Origin: Methylococcus mesophilus
Lineage (GTDB): Bacteria > Pseudomonadota > Gammaproteobacteria > Methylococcales > Methylococcaceae
NCBI RefSeq assembly: GCF_026247885.1
Contig: NZ_CP110921.1
Location: forward strand, 2,661,001-2,725,000
Length of the DNA: 64,000 bases
Direction of reading: 5' to 3'
Shown: piece after piece, positions 42,272-49,661 of the stretch
Position numbering within the stretch: the first letter of the stretch is position 1
How the letters are laid out: every line of letters begins with the position of its first letter
The notes under the pieces: generated by a model
Databases searched by the model: none
Told to the model about the DNA's origin: nothing
What the model saw: only the letters and a program-made list of their open reading frames with translations
Position numbers and translations under genes: made by a program

Positions 42272-43114
42272 GTGAATGCGGCCCCTGTCGAGCTGAACCT
42301 CGACGACATCGAGCGCTATCTTTCGGAAGACATCGGCTCCGGCGATCTGACTGCGGACATCGTCCCGGCCTCAGTTTTCGCCAGGGCCGAGGTCGTCACA
42401 CGGGAGCCGATGGTCTTGTGTGGGCGGGCTTGGTTCGAGGCGGTCTTCCGGCGGCTCGACCCTGCGATCGAGCCGGCCTGGTTCGTGGAGGAAGGCGGGG
42501 AAGCTTCCGCCGGTACGCTTCTATGCGGAGTCGAGGGCAGTGCCAGGGCATTGCTCAGCGGCGAACGCACGGCGCTCAACCTGCTGCAGACTCTGTCCGG
42601 AACGGCGACCGTGGCCCGCCTTTATGCTCGGGCCGTCGCGGGCACCGGCGTGAGGGTGCTCGACACCCGGAAAACCCTTCCCGGCCTGCGCTTGGCCCAG
42701 AAATACGCCGTGCGGTGCGGAGGCTGTCATAATCACCGCGCGGGTCTCTACGACGCCGTGCTTATTAAGGAAAACCACATCGCGGCCGCCGGCTGCCTCG
42801 TTGAGGCAGTGGCGATGGCGCGACGACTGCATCCGGAGGTCATGGTCGAGGTCGAGGTGGAAAATTTCGCGGAACTCGAAGAGGCTTTGGCCGCTGGGGC
42901 CGACCGGATCATGCTGGACAACTTCGAGCGGAATGCCTTGAGCAAGGCGGTTGCCGTTGCTGCAGGGCGTGCGGAACTGGAAGTGTCCGGCAACATCGAT
43001 CTCGACAATATTCGTGCCGTCGCGGAAACCGGGGTGGATTTCATTTCAGTGGGCGGATTGACCAAGCACCTCCGCGCCATCGATCTGTCCATGCGTATCG
43101 CCCTGCTCGGCTGA
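42272..43114 (+). CDS. nadC: Nicotinate-nucleotide pyrophosphorylase (carboxylating)
   Basis: Converts quinolinate and PRPP to nicotinate mononucleotide in NAD synthesis. 280 residues. It has EDIGSGDLTADIVP near residue 19, the ERTALNLLQTLSGTAT helix near 90, LDTRKTLPGLR near 128, KYAVRCGGCHNHR and the catalytic KENHI near 165. The C-terminus has ISVGGLTKHLRAIDLSMRI. GTG start at 42272, close behind the PstS-like gene. It converges with the response regulator gene with an eight-base gap. Confidence 0.95.
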   Translation: MNAAPVELNLDDIERYLSEDIGSGDLTADIVPASVFARAEVVTREPMVLCGRAWFEAVFRRLDPAIEPAWFVEEGGEASAGTLLCGVEGSARALLSGERTALNLLQTLSGTATVARLYARAVAGTGVRVLDTRKTLPGLRLAQKYAVRCGGCHNHRAGLYDAVLIKENHIAAAGCLVEAVAMARRLHPEVMVEVEVENFAELEEALAAGADRIMLDNFERNALSKAVAVAAGRAELEVSGNIDLDNIRAVAETGVDFISVGGLTKHLRAIDLSMRIALLG

Positions 43115-43122
43115 CGGCCGTC

Positions 43123-43491
43123 TCATTGTGATTCCAACGCTTTGCGTACGACCGATTCCACCCGGTCCAGGCAGAGCGGGCGTACCAGATAGTCGAACGC
43201 ACCCTGATTCAGGGCGGTGACTGCACTTTCGTCGGTGCCATAGGCTGTCACCAGGATGACCGGGGTCGCAATGCCCTTGGCCTTCAGCGCCGCGAGCAGG
43301 CTCAACCCGTCCAGTTCCGGCATGTTGATGTCGGTGATGATCAAATCGATGGCGCGTTCGCCGAGTTGCTTCAGGGCCGATTTTCCATCGGCTGCCGACA
43401 GCACTTCGCAGCCCAGGCGGGACAGCAGTATCTCCAGCATCCGCCGGCCGTTGGGTTCATCGTCCACTACCAGGATGCAGGGTTTGGTCAT
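43123..43491 (-). CDS. Receiver-only response regulator with K-to-R change at the conserved lysine
   Basis: 122 residues and a single receiver domain without output. The acid pocket DDEP (residues 10-13) and phospho-acceptor Asp in LIITDINMPELDG (about residue 54) are present, as is the Thr/Ser region LVTAYG. The position normally occupied by Lys in YLxKP reads YLVRP (about residues 103-107). The ATG overlaps the kinase stop by four bases, so the two are translationally coupled. It may act as a phosphate sink or protein-interaction switch for that kinase; the target is unknown. Confidence 0.88.
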   Translation of the reverse strand: MTKPCILVVDDEPNGRRMLEILLSRLGCEVLSAADGKSALKQLGERAIDLIITDINMPELDGLSLLAALKAKGIATPVILVTAYGTDESAVTALNQGAFDYLVRPLCLDRVESVVRKALESQ

Positions 43492-45263
43492 GAAATGGTT
43501 TCCTCCTTCAGTGGCAGGCTGACCTTGAAGCGCGCTCCACCCCACTCGGAGGCTTCCGCGACGATGCGGCCATGATGGGCGTCGACGATCTGGCGGGTGA
43601 CGGTGAGCCCCAGGCCGATGCCGCCTTCGCGAGTGGTGAAGAACGGATCGAACACCTTTGGGCGGTTTTGCTCGGGAATTCCGGGACCATCGTCGTCGAC
43701 TTCTACGGACAGTACTTCCCGATCGGAGCTCGAGCGGACTTCCACACGTCCCCCGGAAGGGGTGATCTGGATGGCGTTCATGACAAGGTTAAGGAACACT
43801 TGCATCAGCAGCTCCTCGTCGCACGCCGTTGTCGAATTTTCCGCTTTTAGCGAGCAGCCGAGGCGGATGTTTTTTTTCCGCGCCTGAGTCGCCAACAAAT
43901 CGGCGACGCGCCGCACGATGGCATGCACATCGCACGCCCGCATTCTCGGCGGGCGGGGTCGGGCGCATTCCAGCAGGGTGGAGATCAGCCGCTCGAGCCG
44001 CGCCGACTCCTCGAGCATGAAGCGGGTCAGTTCGAGCCCTTCGGCGCTCAGTTGAGGCTCGCGCTGGAGCATCTGCGCCGAGGTGTGCAGGATTCCCAGG
44101 GGGGTTCGCACCTCGTGCGCCATGATTGCGGCCATTTCGCCGACCATCGCCAGCTTCGCGGCGTGGATGACTTGCTGGCGGGATTGTTGCAAATTTTCGA
44201 GCATCTGCCCGAATGCCGTTCCCAGTTCCCTCACTTCACGGGTGCCGGCGATGTGAGGGCCGACGGGGTTTTCGTGACGCACGAAATCCTGGGTCCAGGC
44301 TGTCAGCCTGACCAGGGGGCGGGCGATCCTGCCGGCGACCGCCAGCGCGGCGACGCTAGCGAGTAGCCCGGTGATAAGGAAAGCCAGGCTGAACAGCCAG
44401 AGCAGCGCCCTCACCGAGCGAAAGGCCTGATCGGTCGGCTCGAATACCAGGACCGACCAGCCGAGGCCGGCATAACCCTGATAGCCGCGGGAAGCGGCAT
44501 GTCCGATCAATACCTCGCCCTCCAACAGCGGCATGCCGTTCCGGGTGAACGTCGCTATGCCGTCGGGGCGCCAGTCCGACAGCACTTTTGCCAGCAGGAG
44601 TCCACGATCGCGCAACGACGCCGAACCGGCAATCAGACGCCCTTCCTGGTCTACGAGAGCGACGTACCGGTTGCCTGAAACGGAATGCTCGGCCTGATCG
44701 AACAGGCGGAAAATCTGCCACAGGTCGAATGCGCCGTACAGGCCGCCGATTTCGCCTCCATCGTAGCGGCTGTAAACCGGGGCGTGGATTAGGAGGGAGG
44801 CTTGGCTGTAGGGCGCTTGCAGATCCAACGGTTGCAGGAAGACTTCGCCATTGGGCAGCTTGGCGCCGACCCAGGTTGCCTGGATCGCCTGGGTTCGGCC
44901 GATGGCGGCGGCGGTGCTGGAGGCGACGATACGGCCGGTCCCGTCGGCGAAGAAGAGCTTGCTGTACACCTCGCCATAGCCGTGGCAGATATCCGTGAGG
45001 AAGCGGGCGAGCCGTTTGTCCACATCGCCGACTCTGGCGTCCTGCATGACGTCCAGCCGGCTCCAGGAATGGATGTTCTGCAGGCGCTCGAACAACTGCA
45101 TGTCGACCTGTTCCATCAACAGCGTGGCGTCCTTGGCGAGGTTGCGGCCGATTTCCGCCGCCAGCGCTTCGCGCGAGGCGAAGAACGAAAGGCTCGCCAA
45201 CAGGGCCGACGCCAGGAAAGTCAGCGACAGGAAGGCGATCAACAGCAGGCGGGAGATGGTCAT
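43488..45263 (-). CDS. Membrane sensor histidine kinase with periplasmic Cache-like domain
   Basis: 591 residues. An N-terminal membrane helix (6-28) is followed by a periplasmic region of about 250 residues that looks Cache-like, with RYDGGEIGGLYGAFDLWQIF and VALVDQEGRLIAGSAS. The second helix (WLFSLAFLITGLLASVAALAVA, about 288-309) leads to a HAMP linker and HisKA with MAAIMAHEVRTPLGILH near 375. The HATPase has VFLNLVMNAIQIT, DDGPGIP and EGGIGLGLTVTRQI. It is coupled to the receiver-only regulator and divergent from the outer-membrane protein gene at 45315. The ligand is unknown. Confidence 0.9.
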   Translation of the reverse strand: MTISRLLLIAFLSLTFLASALLASLSFFASREALAAEIGRNLAKDATLLMEQVDMQLFERLQNIHSWSRLDVMQDARVGDVDKRLARFLTDICHGYGEVYSKLFFADGTGRIVASSTAAAIGRTQAIQATWVGAKLPNGEVFLQPLDLQAPYSQASLLIHAPVYSRYDGGEIGGLYGAFDLWQIFRLFDQAEHSVSGNRYVALVDQEGRLIAGSASLRDRGLLLAKVLSDWRPDGIATFTRNGMPLLEGEVLIGHAASRGYQGYAGLGWSVLVFEPTDQAFRSVRALLWLFSLAFLITGLLASVAALAVAGRIARPLVRLTAWTQDFVRHENPVGPHIAGTREVRELGTAFGQMLENLQQSRQQVIHAAKLAMVGEMAAIMAHEVRTPLGILHTSAQMLQREPQLSAEGLELTRFMLEESARLERLISTLLECARPRPPRMRACDVHAIVRRVADLLATQARKKNIRLGCSLKAENSTTACDEELLMQVFLNLVMNAIQITPSGGRVEVRSSSDREVLSVEVDDDGPGIPEQNRPKVFDPFFTTREGGIGLGLTVTRQIVDAHHGRIVAEASEWGGARFKVSLPLKEETIS

Positions 45264-45314
45264 GAGACGGGAAAGGGAGTCCGGTTCGCGAAGTTAATGT
45301 AACATTCGTCGTTC

Positions 45315-46388
45315 GTGTGGAGCCTGCTTTCGCAGGCCCAATTTTTTACCATCCTGTCGCCGACGGCCAAGCTTTTGCTCGCCCGACTTTTTCTCTTCCT
45401 CTCGGTTCTCGCCCTGTCTGCCGCGCGGGCCGAATCGGGCGGCGATGGCTCCAGCTATCAACTGGGGCGCGGTTTAGCCGTCGGCGATACCGGCATTCGC
45501 TTCGGGGGCTATGCCAGCGTCGAAGCGGGGGCGCCGAGTCCCGGCCCATGGGAGTTCAGCGTCAGCGACCTCAGCCTTTTCACGACCTGGACCGACCACG
45601 CGCACTGGCGCTTCTTTTCGGAAACCGAGGTAGGCGAAGCGCTGACCGCTGGGGGGAACCAGGGCCTCAGCACACGCAACGCGCATTTCGAACTCGAACG
45701 TCTGTACATCGACCGGCTGTTCGACGATTTGTTCTCGCTGCGTTTCGGCAAATTTCTGACCCCCGTCGGCCGATGGAACCTGCTCCACGCCAGTCCCCTG
45801 ACCTGGACCACAACACGGCCGGTCGCGACCTACGATCTGTTCTCCAAGCATGCCACCGGCCTGATGCTGCACGGCGGGTTCCCCGTGTTGGATCGGCGCA
45901 TGGACTATGCCTTTTATGCCGACCTGACCGAAGAGCTCGATCCGTACCGCTCGGCCGATCCGTTCAACAATGCTCTGGGTTCCCATTGGCTTTATTCGGC
46001 GGCGGACAACCTGGAACTGGGGCTGTCCTATGTCAATTACCAATTGCATGACGATCCCAGCCACCGCTTCAACCTCGTCGGCGTCGAAGGGGCCTGGTTT
46101 TACCGCAGGTTCGAATTCAACACCGAGTGGGTGTACCGGAACGGCGGGCTCCAAGGCCTGTACCAGGGCTTTGTGCAGGGGGTGGCGCCGCTGGTAAGCC
46201 ATTGGTACGCCATCGGGCGCTACGAGTATTTCGATCAGGTACAGCAGCCAGCCGGGCAACTGGGCGTGTTCGGACTGGCGTTCCGACCCGTTCCGCCGCT
46301 GGTCTGGAAGGTGGAATACCGGATCGGCACCCATAACGAAATTTCGGCTCCGGACGGTCTGTACGGGTCGTTTGCGGTGTTGTTTTGA
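45315..46388 (+). CDS. Outer-membrane porin-like protein
   Basis: About 357 residues as read from the GTG at 45315. A hydrophobic secretion signal (LLLARLFLFLSVLALSAARAES) starts about 19 residues in, so the true start may be an internal TTG near 45373. No ribosome binding site settles this. The mature part is a beta-barrel of alternating aromatic strands (YASVEAG, HWRFFSETEVGEAL, LFSLRFGKFLTPVGRWNLLHASPL) and ends in a typical strand (LYGSFAVLF, terminal Phe), as in outer-membrane proteins. It is coupled to a small PstS-like gene, so an anion such as phosphate is a possible substrate (inference). Confidence 0.72.
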   Translation: MWSLLSQAQFFTILSPTAKLLLARLFLFLSVLALSAARAESGGDGSSYQLGRGLAVGDTGIRFGGYASVEAGAPSPGPWEFSVSDLSLFTTWTDHAHWRFFSETEVGEALTAGGNQGLSTRNAHFELERLYIDRLFDDLFSLRFGKFLTPVGRWNLLHASPLTWTTTRPVATYDLFSKHATGLMLHGGFPVLDRRMDYAFYADLTEELDPYRSADPFNNALGSHWLYSAADNLELGLSYVNYQLHDDPSHRFNLVGVEGAWFYRRFEFNTEWVYRNGGLQGLYQGFVQGVAPLVSHWYAIGRYEYFDQVQQPAGQLGVFGLAFRPVPPLVWKVEYRIGTHNEISAPDGLYGSFAVLF

Positions 46389-46840
46389 TCGCCGTGCGCC
46401 GGTTGCTCCTGGTCCTTGTTCTCGCATCCTGGCAGGCGCTTCCCTGGGCGGAGGAGTCCATTGCCGTAGTCGTCGCGGCGGGAAGCCGGCTGGACAAGCT
46501 GTCCCTCGATACGGCCAAGCTCATCTTCAAGCGTAAGAGCATGGTGGACGCCTACGGCGACCGCTGGATTCCAGTAAATCTGCCTCCCGCGCATCCGTTG
46601 CGCCGGATTTTCTCGCTCGCCGTATTCGATACCCTGCCGGAGGACATGGAGGAATACTGGAACGAGCAGTATTTCCAGGGCATCAATCCGCCAGAGGTGC
46701 TCTCGTCCGAGGAGGCCGTGCTCCGGTTCGTCGCTGCCACGCCGGCTGCCATCGGCTACGTCCGGTCAGCCCAGGCCGATGCGCGAGTGAAGATCCTGTT
46801 GCTGGTCCGGTCGGCAGCCGACCTCGGCGAGCCCCCTTGA
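46385..46840 (+). CDS. Small PstS-like periplasmic protein
   Basis: 151 residues from a TTG that overlaps the previous stop (TTGA), or 148 from a GTG at 46394. A signal peptide (to about residue 21) is followed by SIAVVVAAGSRLDKLSLDTAKLIFKRK, the pattern of the short phosphate-binding-like proteins in which only one lobe of PstS is recognisable. Later SSEEAVLRFVAATPAAIGYV is also typical. It probably works with the porin-like protein and the divergent two-component system. There is no permease nearby. Confidence 0.75.
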   Translation: MIAVRRLLLVLVLASWQALPWAEESIAVVVAAGSRLDKLSLDTAKLIFKRKSMVDAYGDRWIPVNLPPAHPLRRIFSLAVFDTLPEDMEEYWNEQYFQGINPPEVLSSEEAVLRFVAATPAAIGYVRSAQADARVKILLLVRSAADLGEPP

Positions 46841-46853
46841 GAAACTCGAACCT

Positions 46854-47354
46854 TCAGGGCGACAGGTGTTTCTTCGGGTAGTCGAAGAATTTCAGCCGAC
46901 CGGCGCCTTCCATGACATGCGTCCAGCTATAGACCGGGAATTCGATCGCCACCATGCCGCAGGTGGGTAGTTCTCCCAGACTTTCGCCGGTGAGGCAGGA
47001 AGCGGCTTCGGACAGGTCGGGATTGTGGCCGATGATGTAAACCCGCTCGTCCTCGTCATTAAGCGCTTGCACGAGTTCCACAACGGCCCGTCTCCCGCCG
47101 AGATAGATTTGTTCTGCGATGACGATGGCGTCTTTGTCGTAGCCGACTTCGCCGGCAATGAGGCGGGCGGTTTTCCGCGCGCGCCGCGCGGGACTGGAGA
47201 CCATGCAATCCGGTTCCATGCCTCTGAACCGGAGGAGGCTTCCCATGAAAGGGGCGTCGCGCTTCCCTCGCTCGTTGAGAGGACGGTCGCGGTCAGTGAG
47301 CGACGGGTCGGTCCAAGCGGATTTCGCGTGCCGGATCAATAGCAGTTCTCTCAA
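46854..47354 (-). CDS. sixA: SixA-type histidine phosphatase
   Basis: 166 residues, histidine phosphatase family. It has the RH catalytic motif in LLLIRHAKSAW (residues 4-14), RPLNERGKRDAP, SSPARRARKTA and the second histidine in IIGHNPDLSEAA. The start is taken as the TTG at 47354, with purine-rich GAGGAAAAGG just upstream. The frame remains open another 106 codons without family similarity. SixA removes phosphate from the phosphohistidine of HPt or PTS proteins. Confidence 0.87.
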   Translation of the reverse strand: MRELLLIRHAKSAWTDPSLTDRDRPLNERGKRDAPFMGSLLRFRGMEPDCMVSSPARRARKTARLIAGEVGYDKDAIVIAEQIYLGGRRAVVELVQALNDEDERVYIIGHNPDLSEAASCLTGESLGELPTCGMVAIEFPVYSWTHVMEGAGRLKFFDYPKKHLSP

Positions 47355-47566
47355 AAGCCTTTTCCTCTCTCGGGACTGACGGCTGGGGTTCAAGTTCAGG
47401 TAATTGGCGCCCCGTTGTATACTATGAATGGCTCGATGTGCGCGAGCATTTTGATATCTAATGCCGTCGGCGAAGATGCGCCGGGCGCTTTGACGGGCGC
47501 TGCCACATCCGTAGCTCTCCCCGCCCGGCGGCGTGCCGGCACTCTGATTGGTTTTTTGCAACTCTC
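47355..47566. promoter_or_regulatory. Divergent intergenic region sixA / opgG
   Basis: 212 bases between divergent genes. It must contain both promoters, but I see no clear -35/-10 pair, operator or repeat. It also includes a moderately AT-rich part around 47395-47465. Confidence 0.35.
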
Positions 47567-47569
47567 TTG

Positions 47570-49171
47570 GTGAGAACAATTCCATTGAACAGACGCACCG
47601 GGATGCTCCTGTATCTGTGCCTGGCATGGGCCGGCGGTTTTGCACACGCAGGCCCGGCGAGACAGCCGGCACCGGTGCCGCTTCCGAGTTCGACTCCGCT
47701 GCCGACGGCCGCGGAGGAACACAGACCCTTCGGTTTCGATGCGGTCGAGCAGCGTGCGCGAGCGTTGGCGGCGCAGCCCTATGTCCGCGACGACGGCGGA
47801 GTGCCGGACTTCCTCGGCAAACTGGACTACGACCAGTACCGCGACATCCGCTTCAAGGCCGACAAGGCGCTGTGGCGCGAGGAGGGTCTGCCCTTCCAGG
47901 TCCAGTTGTTCCATCGGGGATTCATGTTCAAGGATCGGGTCGTGATCAACGTGGTCAGCAACGGCGAAGCGACCCGGCTGGCTTATTCGCCGGAATTGTT
48001 CGACTTCGGCAAGAACCCGGTGCCGGGACCGCTCGATGCCGATCTCGGTTTTGCGGGGGTGCGGTTCCATTACCCCCTGCGCCGCAACGACGTTTTCGAC
48101 GAAGCCAGCGTCTTCCTTGGTGCCAGCTATTTCCGCGCGGTGGGGCTGGGCCAGACGTACGGCCTTTCGGCGCGGGGGCTCGCGGTCGACACCGGGCTCA
48201 CCAAGGCGGAGGAATTCCCGATTTTCCGGGAGTTCTGGATCGAGAAGCCGGCGCTGGGCGGGTCCGAGCTGGTCGTGTATGCGCTCATGGACAGTCCCAG
48301 CATCACCGGCGCCTATCGCTTCGTGCTGCGGCCGGGCCTCGATACCGCCATGGACGTGACCCATCATCTCTATTTCCGCCGCAAGGTCGAGCGTCTTGGG
48401 ATAGCGCCGCTGACCAGCATGTTCTTCCACGGCGAGAACACCGACCGCTTCGCGGACGACTTCCGCCCCGAGGTCCACGATTCCGACGGTCTGCTCATCT
48501 CGCGCAGCAACGGCGAGTGGATCTGGCGCCCGCTGAACAACCCGCGCCATCTGCGGATCAGCGTGTTCCGGGACGAGCGGCTCACCGGTTTCGGCCTGCT
48601 CCAGCGCGACCGCGGATTCGACCATTACCAGGACCTGGAAGCGAGTTATCATCGCCGGCCCACCTCCTGGGTCGAAGCCGTGGGCGACTGGGGCCCCGGT
48701 GCGATTTATCTCATCGAGATTCCGAGCGATGCGGAAAAATATGACAACATCGTTTCGTTCTGGGTGCCGGATCAGCCGACCGATGCGGGCAAGGAAATGA
48801 ACTTCTCGTACCGGCTGCATTTCACTTCCGACGAGTTGATGGCGCCGCGTTCCGGCAAGGTCCAGGCGACCCGGATCGGCGCGGGCGGCACCAATGCCCA
48901 GGAAGCCGGCAGACGCAAGTTCGTGGTCGATTTCGCCAGCGAAACCCTGAAACTCTATGGCGAAGACGCCAAGATCGAGGCGGACGTCGGCACGTCTTCT
49001 GGCTCGATCCGGGACACCGTGGTCCACAAAAACACCGAGACTGGGGCTTGGCGCCTGAGTTTTGAACTGGAGCCCGAGAAAGACAAGGATCCGGTCGAAT
49101 TGCGAGCGGTGCTGCGCGCCGGCAAGGATGTGCTCACCGAAACCTGGCTGTACCAGTGGAGTGCCCAATGA
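47570..49171 (+). CDS. opgG: Periplasmic glucan biosynthesis protein OpgG (MdoG)
   Basis: About 533 residues. A signal peptide (MLLYLCLAWAGGFAHA) is followed by the OpgG domain: FGFDAVEQRARALAAQPY, LDYDQYRDIRFKADKALW, FHRGFMFKDRVVINVV, FLGASYFRAVG and QTYGLSARGLAVDTG. It shapes the osmoregulated periplasmic glucan backbone made by OpgH. The exact start is uncertain (TTG 47567, GTG 47570 or ATG 47603); none has a good ribosome binding site. It is followed by a coupled gene of unknown function and by opgH. Confidence 0.93.
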   Translation: MRTIPLNRRTGMLLYLCLAWAGGFAHAGPARQPAPVPLPSSTPLPTAAEEHRPFGFDAVEQRARALAAQPYVRDDGGVPDFLGKLDYDQYRDIRFKADKALWREEGLPFQVQLFHRGFMFKDRVVINVVSNGEATRLAYSPELFDFGKNPVPGPLDADLGFAGVRFHYPLRRNDVFDEASVFLGASYFRAVGLGQTYGLSARGLAVDTGLTKAEEFPIFREFWIEKPALGGSELVVYALMDSPSITGAYRFVLRPGLDTAMDVTHHLYFRRKVERLGIAPLTSMFFHGENTDRFADDFRPEVHDSDGLLISRSNGEWIWRPLNNPRHLRISVFRDERLTGFGLLQRDRGFDHYQDLEASYHRRPTSWVEAVGDWGPGAIYLIEIPSDAEKYDNIVSFWVPDQPTDAGKEMNFSYRLHFTSDELMAPRSGKVQATRIGAGGTNAQEAGRRKFVVDFASETLKLYGEDAKIEADVGTSSGSIRDTVVHKNTETGAWRLSFELEPEKDKDPVELRAVLRAGKDVLTETWLYQWSAQ

Positions 49172-49647
49172 GCGCGGAGCCGGCGGCCGTTTCCGCGGTC
49201 ATGGCATCGGAGCCGACCGGGCACGTGGCTTCCGAAGTCGGAGAAGCCGTCAAATCGTATCTCAGGCGCCTTCGATTCCGGGACCCGGCCCTCATTGACA
49301 GGCTGACCGCGGAATGCGTCGAACGCGCGCGCCGGCGCGTCGCCCGGCACGATTCCGCAGAGCTGTCACGGCGCGCCATCGAGGAAGCCCAGCGGCGGTT
49401 GGACCAGGCGCTGGCGCGGGCGCTGGGCGTGAATGCCAGCCGCGAGCCGTCGTTGATCGCGGGTGCACGCGCCGCCTTGCTGCTGGGGGATTTGGGGATC
49501 GGTGCCGACGAGCTCTACCTGAATGCCTCCGCCAACCCGGAATTCGCGTCGCGCCTGCAGCGGCACCGGCCCCAGGCTCAGCCTCCCGAGGCACCGGTGG
49601 CGATGCAGCCGCAGAAGCTTCGCTTCTTTCTTTTCAAGTCCGTCTGA
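49168..49647 (+). CDS. Unknown protein coupled between opgG and opgH
   Basis: 159 residues, family not recognised. No signal peptide or membrane helix. The N-terminal 20 residues are Ala/Ser/Val-rich. Residues about 28-100 are Arg/Ala-rich and likely helical (VKSYLRRLRFRDPALIDRL, then ARRRVARHDSAELSRRAIEEA). The C-terminal part is Gln/Pro-rich and ends FFLFKSV. The ATG overlaps the opgG stop (ATGA) and the gene ends 14 bases before the opgH start, so it is co-translated. Possible roles are an OpgH regulator or a structural link, but there is no direct evidence. Confidence 0.75.
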   Translation: MSAEPAAVSAVMASEPTGHVASEVGEAVKSYLRRLRFRDPALIDRLTAECVERARRRVARHDSAELSRRAIEEAQRRLDQALARALGVNASREPSLIAGARAALLLGDLGIGADELYLNASANPEFASRLQRHRPQAQPPEAPVAMQPQKLRFFLFKSV

Positions 49648-49661
49648 TTCTCAAGATCCAC

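Noticed and set aside
47396-49168. 590-codon minus-strand open frame opposite opgG
   Set aside because: Shadow of opgG. No initiation signal and no recognisable domain.
49314-49661. N-terminal extension of OpgH of about 116 residues
   Set aside because: The frame is open, but it overlaps the unknown gene in another frame and its translation is Pro/Arg/Ala-rich noise. The ATG at 49662 fits the family.
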